64,000 nucleotides of DNA from Tupaia tana (Eukaryota; Chordata; Mammalia; Scandentia; Tupaiidae), in assembly GCA_026018925.1 (NCBI GenBank), contig JAKSZU010000008.1, positions 8,794,415-8,858,414 of the forward strand. Direction: 5' to 3'. Numbering within the stretch: position 1 is the stretch's first letter; each line of letters starts with the position of its first letter. Made by a program: the position numbers and the translations under genes. The notes under the pieces are model-generated. The model was not told the origin of the DNA. It made no database searches and saw nothing but the letters and a program-made list of their open reading frames with translations. Shown here one piece after another: positions 22,592 to 34,083 of the stretch.

Positions 22592-22671
22592 AGTTATTGA
22601 AAAAGTCATGACATAGTTTTCTTTTTTTCTATGCAAAAAATGTGTCATGACTTTTCTGAAGACCCAATACA
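22592..22671. mobile_element. About 80-bp palindromic mariner-like MITE
   Basis: Inverted arms aaaaagtcatgaca and tgtcatgacttttc flank a short AT core. The right end gacccaata matches the left end of the copy at 23068. No coding sequence. It resembles MADE-type miniature elements in size and shape but not in sequence. Confidence 0.72.
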
Positions 22672-23067
22672 ATGTAAACAGATAATTACCCTACAGTATG
22701 AAAATTGCTAGAGAGGTAAGTCCCAAGTTCTGTGTATATTCATGGAAAGAGACATGTCTGGAGAAGGGGTTCATAGGTGTGATTCATGGGCAGTTGCTTG
22801 AAATCGTTAATGTAAATGACATTGATATTCTGCTCTAAGTTTGGGGAGACAGTGTGTTGTGAATGGAAGTAAAGTTTATAAATCTAGCCTATGTGTACAA
22901 GATGGGCTAGTTTTGGGGGAACCTAAAATTTAGAAGAATAATTATGAAATTACTGTATCTGACTCACAAGCCTACTACAATTTACCTAAAGTGCACTAAT
23001 AGTTTTAGAATGTTTCAGTATGCCTAGTTTTATTAATTTATTTTTTTTTCAGTAAAAATAATGCTTA

Positions 23068-23140
23068 TATTGGATCATTGGAAAAGTCATGACACATTTT
23101 TACGTAGAAAAACACGTCATGACTTTCCAATGACCTAATA
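23068..23140. mobile_element. 73-bp palindromic mariner-like MITE, best copy
   Basis: Left end tattggatcattggaaaagt, right end (reverse complement) tattaggtcattggaaagtc. The arms cover about 25 bases each with a few mismatches, around the core acatttttacgtagaaaaac. The ends begin with TA, the Tc1/mariner target. About 400 bp from its sister copy. Confidence 0.78.
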
Positions 23141-24555
23141 TATCTTGGTTTCTATTCAGTTCAATTATGTTATGGTGTCTTTTTTAAAATTAATTAATTA
23201 ATTAATTAATCCATTCATTCTCCTTTACTTCATACTTGGTTGGTATCTGAATGGAAAGATTCAAAAAAAAAAAAAAAAAAAAAAAAGGATCACTGGACAG
23301 AATACTGTTCTTTAGGCCCTAAGTGGTCACTCCTGCATTGTGGCTAACACCGTAAGAAAAGAAAGGGAAACAAATCATGTACAGATTGGAAATGAAGAGA
23401 TAAAACTATCTTTGCTCACAGGTGATATGATTGCTACATAAAAAATGTTAGAAGAATCAACAAAAACCCTAGAAGTGATCAGTGATTCTGGCACAGTTGT
23501 AACAAATAGTTAGAATACAAATTCAGTTGCTTTCCTATATACTAGCAATGAACTATTGGAATTTGAAATAAAAAATAAAAGCCAATTGTATCAATACAAA
23601 ATTTATAATCCTAACAAAATATGTATAGGATTGTTATATGGAAAGCTATAAAACCCTGATTTAAAAAAATGAAAATCAAAATAAATGTAGATACATTCAA
23701 TGTTCGTGTTTGTTGACTAGAAAACTCAAGTTTGTTGTTTTTGCCAACATGATCTATAGGTTCAATACAACCCCAATCAAAATCTCAGGGAACTATTTTG
23801 TGGATATTGATAAACTGGTCCTGCATTTATATAGAAAGGCAAAAGATCTTGGAAATTCAACACAATACTGAAGAAGAACAGAGTTGAAAGACTGGCATTA
23901 CCCATTTTAAGACTTAATATAAAGCTACATAAATCAAGACAGTATGGTACTGATGGAAGAAAAAAGACAGATCATTGGAACAGAACAGAGAACCTAGAAA
24001 AAGCCCCCCCTCCCCCCAAAGGCAGTGAACTGGTCTTTTAACAAAAGAGTAAAGACAATTCAATGCAGAGAAAGGATCGACTTTTCAACAAAGATGCTGG
24101 AACCACTGGCTGTCCATATGCAAAAACAAAAACAAAAACAAAAACAAAAACCAATCTAGACACGGGCCTTATGCTTTTTCACAAAACTGAAACTACACAC
24201 TAATATTTATAACAACTTCTTAAATAATCACCCCAAACGGCAAACAACTGAAATATTCTTCTACAGGTGAATGGATAAAACCATGGTACGTCCATAAAGT
24301 GGAGTAATATTCAGTGATACAAAGAAATGAGCTATGAGCCATGGAAAGATGTTGAGAAAACTTAGTACCTATTTCTAAGGGCTAGAAGCCAAGGAAAAAA
24401 TGTCATATAATATATATATTAATTGTAACTATATGACATTGTGGAAAATGCAGTAACAGTAAAGTGATGAGTGTGCTAAGCATTTGAGGAAAGAGTCAAA
24501 AAGATGAGTTGGTGAAGCATACGGCATCTTTAGGGCAGTAAAATTATTCTGTGTG

Positions 24556-24655
24556 GGCGCCAGTGGGTGGTGTGGTGGTTAAGATGCTGGACTCACACAT
24601 GGTCAGCCGTGGTTCTAGTCCTGGACCTGGTGGCTTGCTTTCTTCTTTTTTTCTT

Positions 24656-24697
<42 letters not shown>

Positions 24698-25061
24698 AGA
24701 GGTTTTTGCTATAGGGCGCGTGCGCTCGCCAGACAGACAGAGAGAGACAGACAGAAAGCGAGAAATCACCCCCCGGGGGGATGGTCACGCCGCAATCCCT
24801 TCTCCTCCATTCTCCTCTTGGGATCTTGGGCACGCACGCACACGCGCCCGGCATGAGTTTTAAGCTACCGGGTCTGGGACGCGAACCGCGGTCGACTACG
24901 TGGGAATCCAGCGACATAGCCATTACGCTAACTGCTGGTTCCCGTGGCTTGCTTTCTCACTTTTCTTCTCTCTCTGAGCCTCTCTCTGGTCAAGTTAATA
25001 ATAATAATAATAATGATAACAATAATAATAATAATAATATAGTTAAAATAATTCTTTAATA
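24556..25061 (+). repeat. SINE-S, host of a nested SINE, 16-bp target duplication
   Basis: Plus-oriented SINE-S: head at 24556 (ggcgccagtgggtggtgtgg), CT-rich body, and a long (AAT)n tail at 24997-25039. The duplication aaaattattctgtgtg at 24540-24555 and 25062-25077 is exact. Its body is split by the SINE-L at 24644-24943. Confidence 0.93.
24644..24943 (-). repeat. SINE-L nested inside SINE-S
   Basis: Near-consensus, CpG-rich, minus orientation, with a T34-type tail. The exact duplication gtggcttgctttct at 24630-24643 and 24944-24957 is a duplicated piece of the host SINE-S. This shows SINE-L activity after SINE-S inserted. Confidence 0.95.
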
Positions 25062-25175
25062 AAAATTATTCTGTGTGCTACCATGAGGATGAATATAAGA
25101 CATTATGCATTTATCAGAACTCAGAAGTGTACAGCACAAAGACTGGATTTAATGTTTGCAAATACAAAAGTCATT

Positions 25176-25407
25176 TGTGGGCTGACTCTGTGGCATAGTG
25201 GTAAGGCACTGCTCGAGACAAGTCAAATCCCACATGGCAACCACAGTTTGAATCCTGGGCCCGGCCAGCCTGAAGCACGTTGGACACCCACTCAAGCGCC
25301 CAAGGTTTCATGGGCTAGAAAATGGGAGCTGTGTATTACCAGGCACTTTAGAGGGTGCTTCTCTCTTCTTTTTATCTCATGCACTTGTACTCTACCACAA
25401 AAAATGA
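25176..25407 (+). repeat. SINE type D (third tRNA-like family)
   Basis: Head gggctgactctgtggcatag with A-box-like tggcatagtggtaagg and B-box-like gtttgaatcctgg, then a body unlike SINE-L or S (agcacgttggacacccactc) and a weak A-rich end (ccacaaaaaatg). Only one copy seen in this window. Confidence 0.6.
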
Positions 25408-26190
25408 TTTAAGAAACTATTTAGGATGTTTGGGAATCTCAGGAAGGAAGCAGATGGTAATAAAAAATGTTCATACAAATTTATGAAAAAACCTCTATGA
25501 AGGCAGTGGTGGGATAAGGTGCTGACCTAAGTATCTTTGGAAATGAATGGAGTTGATGAAGCTAGAGGCAAAAGGGTATTGTACATAAATGCTATGCTAA
25601 CCTTGATAAGTGTTTTTTTTTTTCTATATGGGTGCATGTTAATAATTCTGATATTACTATGTACGTATCCTGGAATGAAACAACTAGGTAAATGGAATGC
25701 AGATGGTAGAAGCCAGATTTATCACCATTAGAATGGGAGCCTACAGAAAAGCCAGAATGATTCATGTGCTAATCCATTAGAATTCAAGACATCAGTATGA
25801 GCTCATATTTAGTTTAATATGGATGGTTGGATATAGAACTATTTACAACCATGTGTATACAGTGTGGTATAAACTCTTAAGGTTATCAAAACCAAGGAGA
25901 GTCTGAGAAACTCACAACCAGGAGGAGTCTAAAGAGACATGACTACTAAGTGTACTGTGGCACCCTGGATAGGATCTTGGACAGGAAGAGGGGATTAGAT
26001 GAACATTGAAGGAAATCTGAATAAATGACCAGTTAATAATATCAGTATTGGTCCATTAATTTATCAAGTGTATAATAGTAATGTAAGATGTTAACAGTAA
26101 GAGAAAATGAATGTGGTTATAGGGACACACTGTTATCTTCTCAATTTTTCTGTAAATCTAAAAAGTAAAGGCTATTAAAAAGAAAGGGAA

Positions 26191-26466
26191 TTGGAACCAG
26201 CAGTTAGCGTAATGGCTATGTCGCTGGACTCCCACGTAGTCGACCATGGTTTGCGTCTCAGACCCAGTGGCTTAAAACTCACGCCGGGCGTGTGTGCGTG
26301 CGTGCCCAAGATCCCAAGAGGAGAATGGAGGAGAAGGGATTGTGGCGTGACCATCCCCCCTGGAGGGTGATTTCTCGCTTTCTGTATCTGTGTGTCTGTC
26401 TGTCTGGTGAACGCACGCGCCCTATAGCGAAAACCTCTCAAAAAAAAAAAAAAAAAAAAAAAAAAA
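26191..26466 (+). repeat. SINE-L, first of a same-site pair
   Basis: Near-consensus, plus orientation, A-tail of about 28. Preceded by agaaagggaa at 26181-26190 and followed by the same ten bases at 26467-26476. Confidence 0.92.
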
Positions 26467-26476
26467 AGAAAGGGAA

Positions 26477-26705
26477 CTTGGGACCAGCAGTTAGTGTAAT
26501 GCCTATGTCGCTGAACTCCCATGTAGTTGACCACAGTTTGAGCCCTGGACCGGTGACTTAAACTCACGTCAGGCGCGTGTGTATGCATGCCCAAGATCCT
26601 GAAAGGAGAATGGAGGAGAAGGGATTGCAGCGTGGCCATCCTTCCTGGGGGGTTGATTTCTCGCTTTCTATCTCTCTGTCTTTCTGGCAAGTGCACGTGC
26701 CCTAT

Positions 26706-26758
<53 letters not shown>

Positions 26759-26777
26759 AAAAGAAAAAAAAAGAAAA
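26477..26777 (+). repeat. SINE-L, second of a same-site pair, A47 tail
   Basis: Plus-oriented copy, somewhat more diverged than its partner, with a pure run of about 47 A followed by AAAAAG units. A third copy of agaaagggaa follows at 26778-26787. Confidence 0.92.
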
Positions 26778-26789
26778 AGAAAGGGAACT

Positions 26790-27190
26790 CTTCAAGGCTA
26801 ATACCTGAAGAACAGGGAAGAATTGAGGTTATGTTGACAGATATTAGAAAAATACAAAGGGATGTAAAACTGATTGGGTAAATAAAGAGATTATTAGAAA
26901 GGCCTCAGTATCTGAGTAGGGGGACTACATTACACACCACTGTGCCTGTCTTAGGGTGGACCAGGACCTGAACGTAGGCCTGCCGTGTGGCCTCAGCCTG
27001 CCAAGTAGCAGTGTCAGGTGCAGGCCACGGCAGCTGAACAAAGAGGCTCATATTTGATTAGAGATTAGAATATAATTTTTGGTTACATGTAAAATAATAG
27101 TTGCTATTGGAAATTTTAATGATATTTTTTCAAAACCTTTTCTGAAACTCTGAAATTCTATGAGAAAGGAAAAAATATATATATATTTTT
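26790..27190 (+). other. Intron, nothing recognised
   Basis: Unique-looking sequence with a moderately GC-rich patch at 26935-27035. No exon signal or transposon identified. Confidence 0.4.
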
Positions 27191-27424
27191 AAAATAGACA
27201 TTTTTGCTATAGGGTGTGTGTGCTTGCCAGAGAGACAGAGAGAGAGAAATCACCCCTCAGGGGGTTGGCCATGCTGCAAGTCCTTCTCCATTCTCTTCTA
27301 AGGATTTTGGGCATGCACACACACATGGCCGACATGAGTTTTAAGCCGCTGGGTTTGGGACTTGAACCACAGTTGACTATGTGGGAGTCCAGTGATGTAA
27401 CCATTATGCAATCTACTGGTCCCA
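27190..27424 (-). repeat. SINE-L, minus orientation
   Basis: Begins near tttttgctatagggtgtgtg and ends atctactggtccc. Flanks aaaggaaaaaatat (27165-27178) and aaaggtaaaatat (27425-27437) form an imperfect duplication. Confidence 0.84.
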
Positions 27425-27907
27425 AAGGTAAAATATTTTCTAATATTAGGTTATGAATGTCTTGGAAAAGGGAGAGATGGTGTAGAATATGGCATCTAAT
27501 TCTTGAAGGTTATGCTGTACAGATTTGAGTAATTTCTGTGTACTCTATGGAAATCTAATCTGGAAAGTGCAAAATAATGCAGAAACTTTATATTTAAAAG
27601 TAAATGGGCTTATGGTAAAAACTGCCCTTTTTTCCATCGTTTTAGAGTAACTTTTGAAGGAAAATTTCACATCGGAATGCTCTATATTCACCCATGACGG
27701 TGATCACCTTTGATATGAAATACAGCACAAATGTGTGCTCCTAGATCAAAGCTCCTCTATGGTGTAGAGCTCTTTGCTCAAAGTCATGTGCCTTGTCTCA
27801 GCCTATCACACATTCTCTGTTTCTGGAGCTTATGGAATAGGATGAAGCACATAGTGCAATTTATACAAAAAGGTTCTAGATTTATCATGATGATTTGAAA
27901 ATGAAAG

Positions 27908-28190
27908 GGACCAGCAGTTGATGTAATGGCTATGTCACTGGACTGCCATGCAGTTGACCACGGTTCGAGTCCCAGCCCCAGTGGCTTAAGCTCATGCCGG
28001 GTGCATGTGCGTGTGTACCCAAGATCCAGAGAAGAAAATGGAAGAGAAGAGATTGTGGTGTGGCCATCCCCCATGGGGATGTCAGAAAGTCTTGCTTTCT
28101 GACTCTCTGTCTCTCTCTGTCTTTCTAGTGAGCACATGTGCCCTATAGCAAAAACCTCTCCAAAAAAAAAAAGAAGAAAAAAAATGAAGC
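27908..28190 (+). repeat. SINE-L, plus orientation
   Basis: Head gggaccagcagttgatgtaa, B box ggttcgagtcc, an extra short insertion near 28080-28092 (gtcagaaagtcttgc), 3' end ccctatagcaaaaacctct and A-rich tail. Lies 86 bp upstream of a coding exon. Confidence 0.87.
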
Positions 28191-28276
28191 AAAATTACAT
28201 TCTTATAACAACTGGTTTTAAATTCTATACTTCAGTGTTTGCTCACATTTATGAAACCATGTTGTGTTGATTGTAG

Positions 28277-28454
28277 GGCACAGGAGATGCTGACTGTCAT
28301 TTTAAAATTAAGAAGAACTTGGAAAATGCATCTGTGAGCCTGGAATCTACAAAGAACCCAGGACTGTTTGTGGGACTTCAGTCAGATGGACAGGCAAGAC
28401 CAGTCATCTACACCGAGGATGAGAATGTTTGCTTCTACCCACAAGTCATCCAAT
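28277..28454 (+). CDS. Coding exon 4 of 7: end of the trefoil-like domain (host gene; candidate long RP1)
   Basis: 178 bp: starts in phase 0 and ends after one base of a codon (phase 1). Acceptor ttgttgattgtag, donor gtatgt. Peptide GTGDADCHFKIKKNLENAS, VSLESTKNPGLFVGLQSDGQ, ARPVIYTEDENVCFYPQVIQ. It completes the second trefoil unit and supplies the third. The motif SLES..PG.FVGL..DG is typical of such repeats. Joining to the next exon makes a Phe codon across the intron. No stop or frame damage. Confidence 0.93.
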
Positions 28455-29175
28455 GTATGTTTACTCTGAAGTACTTCCATTTTGTTTGCTTTAGGATGGT
28501 TTGTGTACATAATTTTTAAGAAGCAAATTTCTGGCTGCTAACTTTTTTGTTCGTTATAATTCTAGAAGCAATAGAAGAAAAAACATGATAACTTCCTGCC
28601 TCAGATTTTTCAGAAAATTAATGTTAGGTATAGGGTTTTGCTCCAGTAAGCTCTTTTATAACTTTAAGAGTTGTGTGTGCATTGTGTGGACATGCATATC
28701 CGTATTTGGATATTTTTGTTATTATATTTAAGGGTATCCCCATAATCACTAATAAGGGATAATGCTGTTAGAAATATTTTCATTTTTTTGCTCTTAAATT
28801 TTAATGATCACAACACACAGAGATGGAATAATGATAAACACAAATGGGATTTGGATTAAATATAGAAACTTAAAAATTCTCAGAATAGGACAGATATGGG
28901 AATATTTTGAAACTGGTTTCTTATCTAAGTTCAGGATCCCTAGCAAACTGAAGTGAAAGTCTGAGGGTTTTGCTTAAATGATTGAAATTTAAAATGCATT
29001 TGCCAGAATATAAAGGCTAATGAAGTAACTCTGCTGTGTTTTTAAATGATCTTGAAGTTTGTCATCTCAGTTTTACGTGATATGTTTCCATAAGTTTTGA
29101 CTTAATCAAAAATCTATGTGATTTCAGTCAGCCTGGCTCTTATTTAACTTCTTTTTCAAAATGATAGTCCATCTA

Positions 29176-29218
<43 letters not shown>

Positions 29219-30785
29219 CCTACCAAAGATAGTTTCAAATGAGAGCATAATGCTCGATTTAACATGATGGCATAACTGGCCTGCTCTCTGTGCTATCTTC
29301 ATCAGGTTCTTTTAGCCTTTGGTTGCCATATTTAAAATTTTGCCAATTGTTGGGCTAGTTACCTTAATTTACTGCCATCCATACCAGCACTCCTCCACTC
29401 TGTTTTCCCGCAGGCTGGCACAAAGTGGCACTCCCACTCAACAAAATGGGTCTGCCATCTGCCTCCTGAGCACTGAGGGAAACCGATGACTCAAAAGGCA
29501 GCAGCAGGATGCAGGGTGGGGTAGATGAAGAGCGGCAAGAAACGGGAAAGGCCAGGGGAGAAAGATGAGAGAGGAGAGCGGTCACCGACAAAGGAGAGGA
29601 GAAGGAAATCACCTGTGGCAAACCACGAGAGAGAGAGACAGAGAGAGAGAGAGAGGTGGAAAGAGGCCACATGTGCCACCGTGTGGTGTTTGTACCGATA
29701 GCAGCAGAAGAAACGAAGTCATCGTTCTCCACAGGCTCTACAACTCCGCTCCATTACTGGCGCACGCAGACTTTGTGATTTCTTCTCTAGTCACTAGAGG
29801 CCAGCTCCTGTTTTAGAAGGGCTTCTGCTAAAGGAGACTTTGCTTTGGAAGTCTTATTGGAGTATTGTGAGTCCTAGGAATTCTGAGGAAGGCTATGAAA
29901 ACATCAACATTTCCTCGAAATACCATTTCTAGTAATGCTTTCCCGTCTTCACGAGAGTCCCTATGTTAAATCTGTGTGTGCAGTAAGAGTCGTTTGGCTT
30001 CCACATCAAGTTTGTAAGCTTCCCACCTGGGGTGAAATGAAAAGTCTAGCTGCAGAAGAAGCGGCTGCAGCTCCTGTGACAGATGGCCCTTGACTCCAGT
30101 TAATCAGCAGGCTCTGCTGAACACTGCAGCAAAGGAAGTGCGAGGACGGCTCCATACAAAGGCTTGCGTTTGCTGTATTGGCACACACCACTGGAGATTC
30201 TGTTTTGCATAGATATTTACCTTTACTTCTTCCCTCTTACCTTTTCTTCTTACTATTCTAGGTAAGGCTGGATTTCTTTCTAGATCAGGAAATAAATGAG
30301 TATGTTTTTTCTCTCATTTTTTTGTTTCTCCTCTGTTTTTTTGATCTGTCATTAGTCGGGTCTTCTCTGATCATTGAAGTCCCAATGGCAATGTTTTCGG
30401 TCACGTCCCACGAACCCAGCACAGCACCTGGCACAGAGTATGTGCAGGTGTACTTGTTTGATGAATAAATAGTGTAGCATAAAACGAGTGAGATTTTATC
30501 TCTGAGCTTTATTTTCATATGCTAGCAGTAGGCCCCATGTAAGTTAATTAACATTTCAACCTCTGTTTTTCTATTTGTAAATGAGAATAATAACATTGCA
30601 TTACTGTAGAAGCTTTTGCATGAATCCATGAACCTTTGGAAATTGTTAAGTAAACATATTCTGACTAAATAAACCATATGCAAATACGTATGAGTGTGCA
30701 TTTAGAGTGGGAAGAAGCGTATTACCGTTTTTAGATTTTACAAAAGGGTCAATAACTCACAAATGAAAGAACGTTTATTTAAAAC
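28455..30785 (+). other. Intron with (TG)n and no exon
   Basis: A (TG)17 run lies at 29180-29212, and a short (GA)n-rich patch at 29622-29655. Near 30395-30480 the order gcacagcacctggcacagag and ttgatgaataaatag suggests the end of a MIR or L2. No gene recognised. Confidence 0.45.
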
Positions 30786-30789
30786 TTTG

Positions 30790-31092
30790 TAGTGAACCAG
30801 GAGGTAGTACAGCAGTAACACAACTGGAACCATACAAGAAAGGTCCTAGGTTTGTGTCCTGGGACCTCCCTGAGCACACCAGCCACATGCATGTGTGCCC
30901 AGGATACAAGCTGGCTAAGGCTGGGGGTAGATTCTGGCATGAGAATTCTGAAGGGGTTGCCATCTTGCAGTCTCCTTTGGCATGCATGCTTACACACCAG
31001 GCATGATTGTCAAGCTACTGGGTCTGGGACTCAAACTGTTGTCAGCTATGTGGGAGTCCAGTGACTAACCACTATGCCATCTGCCAGACCCA
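30790..31092. repeat. Composite of two old SINE pieces in opposite orientation
   Basis: The left part (30795-30945) starts gaaccaggaggtagtacagc and reads like a decayed plus-oriented head. The right part (about 30950-31092) is a minus-oriented SINE-L end (ggcatgcatgcttacacacc; catctgccagaccc). Both are heavily diverged. Confidence 0.55.
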
Positions 31093-31189
31093 GAATTGTT
31101 CATATATATATATTTAATTGTTTATATTTTAATACAGAGATACAGTGGCTCAACTTCATAGCTTTATTTATTTATTTATTTATTTATTT

Positions 31190-31945
31190 TTAAACACCAT
31201 AAACTTTTTTCATTGTTTCCTGGAAAGTGGAGTTGAAATTGTGAGGTACCCTGAGCAGTAAGAGGACTTGGATAGGATAGGGAAAGGGATGGTGGTAGAC
31301 AGAAAATAGTAAGGCTGCATTTCGAGAGACTCCAACGGAAACCTTCTGTGGAGCAGGTCCCTGTTGTGCCCAAGCACACACCCTGAGTGGGTGGCCCTCC
31401 CTCCTTGGCAGTACCTGCACCTGGTGTAAGTAAGCACACACTGCTTGGTCTGGCACAGCTCACTCGATCCCATGGAGGCAAATGCTCCGTCCTGCCTAGA
31501 TGGGGGTCCATCCATGTGGATGTGACTGGGTCCATCCACAGTGATGAGAGGCTTGGACTCTAGCTAGGAAGGGAGCCCGCAGTGGGAATGCCGCACACAG
31601 ACTTTGAGAGCCAGACTGCTACGGTCTGGGTCCTTGTTTGATCCCTGGTAGCTGCACACCTCACAGCTCCTGCAGCCTATGTTGTCTTCTGTGAAATGAG
31701 GGCCAAGGGTGCCTTCACTCAGGGTGGTGCAGGGCCGCAGGGCCTGACAATATAGAAGAGGCTTAGGGTAGTACCTGGTCTCAGTAATGCTCTAGATGAG
31801 TATTTACCTTTATGATTATTAAAGAAAGGAAGAGGCCCTCGTGGTGTATCTTCTCCAAGTTAGTGCTGATAGATTCCTAGACGTCAAGAGACACCATCTC
31901 ATCACCTCTTTTAATCAGTAGTTCTCAAAAAAAAAAAAAAAAAGA
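31190..31945 (+). other. Intron, nothing identified
   Basis: A (TTTA)n block at 31163-31190 precedes it. The rest is unique-looking and slightly GC-richer than average. Open frames at 31176-31539 on the minus strand overlap one another in three frames and show no domain. Confidence 0.4.
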
Positions 31946-31948
31946 AGA

Positions 31949-32215
31949 AAAAAAGGGACCAGCAGTTAGCGTAATGGCTATGTCGCTGAGCTCCCATGTA
32001 GTCGACCGTGGTTCAAGTCCCAGACCCAGTGGCTTAAACTCACGCCGGGCCAGGTGCGTGTGCATGCGTGCCCAAGATCCTGAGAGGAGAATGGAGGAGA
32101 AGGGATTGCGGTGTGGCCATCCCCCCTGGGGGGTGATTTCTCGCTTTCTGTCTCTCTGTCACTTTCTGTCTTTCTGGTGAGCACACACGCCCTATAGCAT
32201 AAAAAAGAAAAAAAA
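31949..32215 (+). repeat. SINE-L, plus orientation
   Basis: Head gggaccagcagttagcgtaa, A and B boxes intact, tail with AAAAAG units. A-rich tracts lie on both sides (A17 at 31928-31944). Sequences agtagttctc (about 31918) and agtaattctc (about 32217) may be the outer duplication. Confidence 0.88.
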
Positions 32216-32643
32216 AGTAATTCTCCATGACTTGATTTCTTCATCTACAGTTTGGTTAGGATTTGGATTAATTTATTGTGTATGAAAATTTATAATAAGA
32301 AGTCATTTATCCCACTGCCATTTAGCCATCCTAGCTAGGTTGTGCAGCAAAATTCCTTCATCCTCTCTTCCACGAATTTACATTAACATTACTATGGGCC
32401 TGACATACAAGAGAAAGTGTGAAAAGACTTGACCTGTTGGGCTGATATGACCGGTCGTTATATAGAGCCCATGGAGAAAGTTCTCCTTTAATTATCTTGT
32501 CTTGTGGATTATGTGGAAGCTTTGTTTATTCCCATTGCCCTGGATAATGAGCCCACACATACAATTGCATTCTGCTAGTATTGTTTTAAAGAACTTTAGA
32601 TCGATATAACTTATAACTCTATTCACTTCAGTGTAAAGTTTTT

Positions 32644-32916
32644 TTTTTTTTTTTTTTTTTTTGGAGAGGTTTTTGCTATAGGGCGCGTGCACTCGCCAGA
32701 CAGACAGAGAGAGACAGAGAGACAGAAAGCGAGAAATCACCCCCCAGGGAGGATGGTCACGCCGCAATCCCTTCTCCTCCATTCTCCTCTCCGGATCTTG
32801 GGCACGCACGCACACGAGCCCAGCATGAGTTTTAAGCCACCGGGTCCGGGACGCGAACCGCGGTCGACTACGTGAAAGTCCAGCGACATAGCCATTACGC
32901 TAACTGCTGGTTCCCA
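32644..32916 (-). repeat. SINE-L, young, 16-bp target duplication
   Basis: Near-consensus copy with CpG-rich head (gcgaaccgcggtcgactacg). The exact duplication tcagtgtaaagttttt lies at 32628-32643 and 32917-32932. Confidence 0.94.
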
Positions 32917-33164
32917 TCAGTGTAAAGTTTTTATAACAGAGACGTAACTTATGTGTAAAACTTGTCTCCTCTTGCTCTAATTCCAGCTCGCTTTTATGGG
33001 TATGAGTCATCCTCACATGTAGATCAAGAGACTCTATTAGTGCCTGGAAAATTTCAGGACTAAAGATTTGGTTCAGATGTTTTACTTTCATCACAGTAAG
33101 AATTTCCTCTGGGTTCAAATCTTATGGAAATTTGTATTAAAGCATGTTTAGATACTTTGTTTTT

Positions 33165-33402
33165 GTTTTGATTTGTTTTCACTAGAGAGAGACAGAGAGA
33201 GAGAGACAGAGAGTGAAAGTGAGAAATCACTCCCTGATGGGAATGACACAATAATGCCTCCTCCCCTATTCTCCTCTCAGGATTTCACGCACACATGTGC
33301 ATGTACCTGGTGTGATTTTCAAGACATTGGATCTGAGACTAAAACTGTGGTCGGTCATGTGGGAATCCAACTGCCTTAACCACCATACCACTGTTGTCCT
33401 GG
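33165..33402 (-). repeat. Old SINE-L/S relative, minus orientation
   Basis: Pattern ttcactagagagagacagag, ggatttcacgcacacatgtg and head caccataccactgttgtcc. Diverged, with a tgctt duplication just after it (ttcatttttgcttcatttttgctt). Confidence 0.7.
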
Positions 33403-33624
33403 AAAATTCATTTTTGCTTCATTTTTGCTTCATTTTTAGTCTGCTAAGATTGTTCAAATATAAAAATTCAAATGAAATACTGTCATATATCTAATTCATC
33501 AGATCCTGACTATATTATTTAGAAAACTATGACAAAAATGTTTCAAAAAATAGAATAAATGGATCTAAACTATGCATACACTAATAACTTGACACTGTAA
33601 TGCTAGCTAAACTTTTTATTTTTC

Positions 33625-33630
33625 TTCTTC

Positions 33631-33661
<31 letters not shown>

Positions 33662-33905
33662 GCTTTTAGCCATAGAGCATGTGCTTGCTAGAGAGAGACA
33701 GAAAGAGAGAGACAAAAGTGAGAAATCACCCACCAGTGGTGATGGCCAGGCCATAATCCCTTCTCCTCTACTCTCTCCTTGGGATTTGTGGCATGCACAC
33801 ACATGCACTCAGCTCGATTCTCAAGCCTCTGGATGTGGAACTCGAACCATGGAGTTGGCCATATGAGAGTCTAGCACCTTAATCACCACACCACCTGCTG
33901 GCCCC
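33625..33905 (-). repeat. SINE-L, minus orientation, long T tail
   Basis: (TTC)n then about 28 T at 33633-33660, agcttttagccatagagcat, body, and head ending cacctgctggcccc. Confidence 0.84.
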
Positions 33906-34083
33906 ATTTATTTTACTTTTGAAATACTGGTATTCAATAAAACAAAAGATTTTTACAAGTTGATTTTGTATAGTTACAGTCTTTCTAGTCTGATGGATCT
34001 TGATACAACTTAATTTTTGGATATGAGGAGACACTGTCTGATGTGAAAAATTCATCATTCAAATCCATCTATCGATCTGTTTC

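Larger units (their letters stand above)
23285..26180 (+). mobile_element. L1 (old, L1M type), 5'-truncated, plus orientation
   Basis: ORF2 C-terminal DNA is recognisable from tgctttcctatatactagcaatg, ccaatcaaaatctcaggg, tttgtggatattgataaact, cataaatcaagacagtatgg and caccactggctgtccatatg-type blocks. Then comes an L1M 3' UTR (gtgaatggataaaaccatgg; ggagtctaaagagacatgac; tctgtaaatctaaaaagtaa at the end). Frames are broken throughout. Three SINEs (24556-25061 with an inner one, and 25176-25407) interrupt it, and two more follow its tail. Confidence 0.85.

Noticed and set aside
24997..25039. Regular AAT repeats as a possible array of sites
   Set aside because: It is the tail of a SINE-S bounded by a target duplication. 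There are no spacers as in CRISPR.
31973..32180. tRNA gene suspected from intact A and B boxes
   Set aside because: It is the head of a SINE-L. The anticodon arm and acceptor stem do not pair, and the same head occurs dozens of times.
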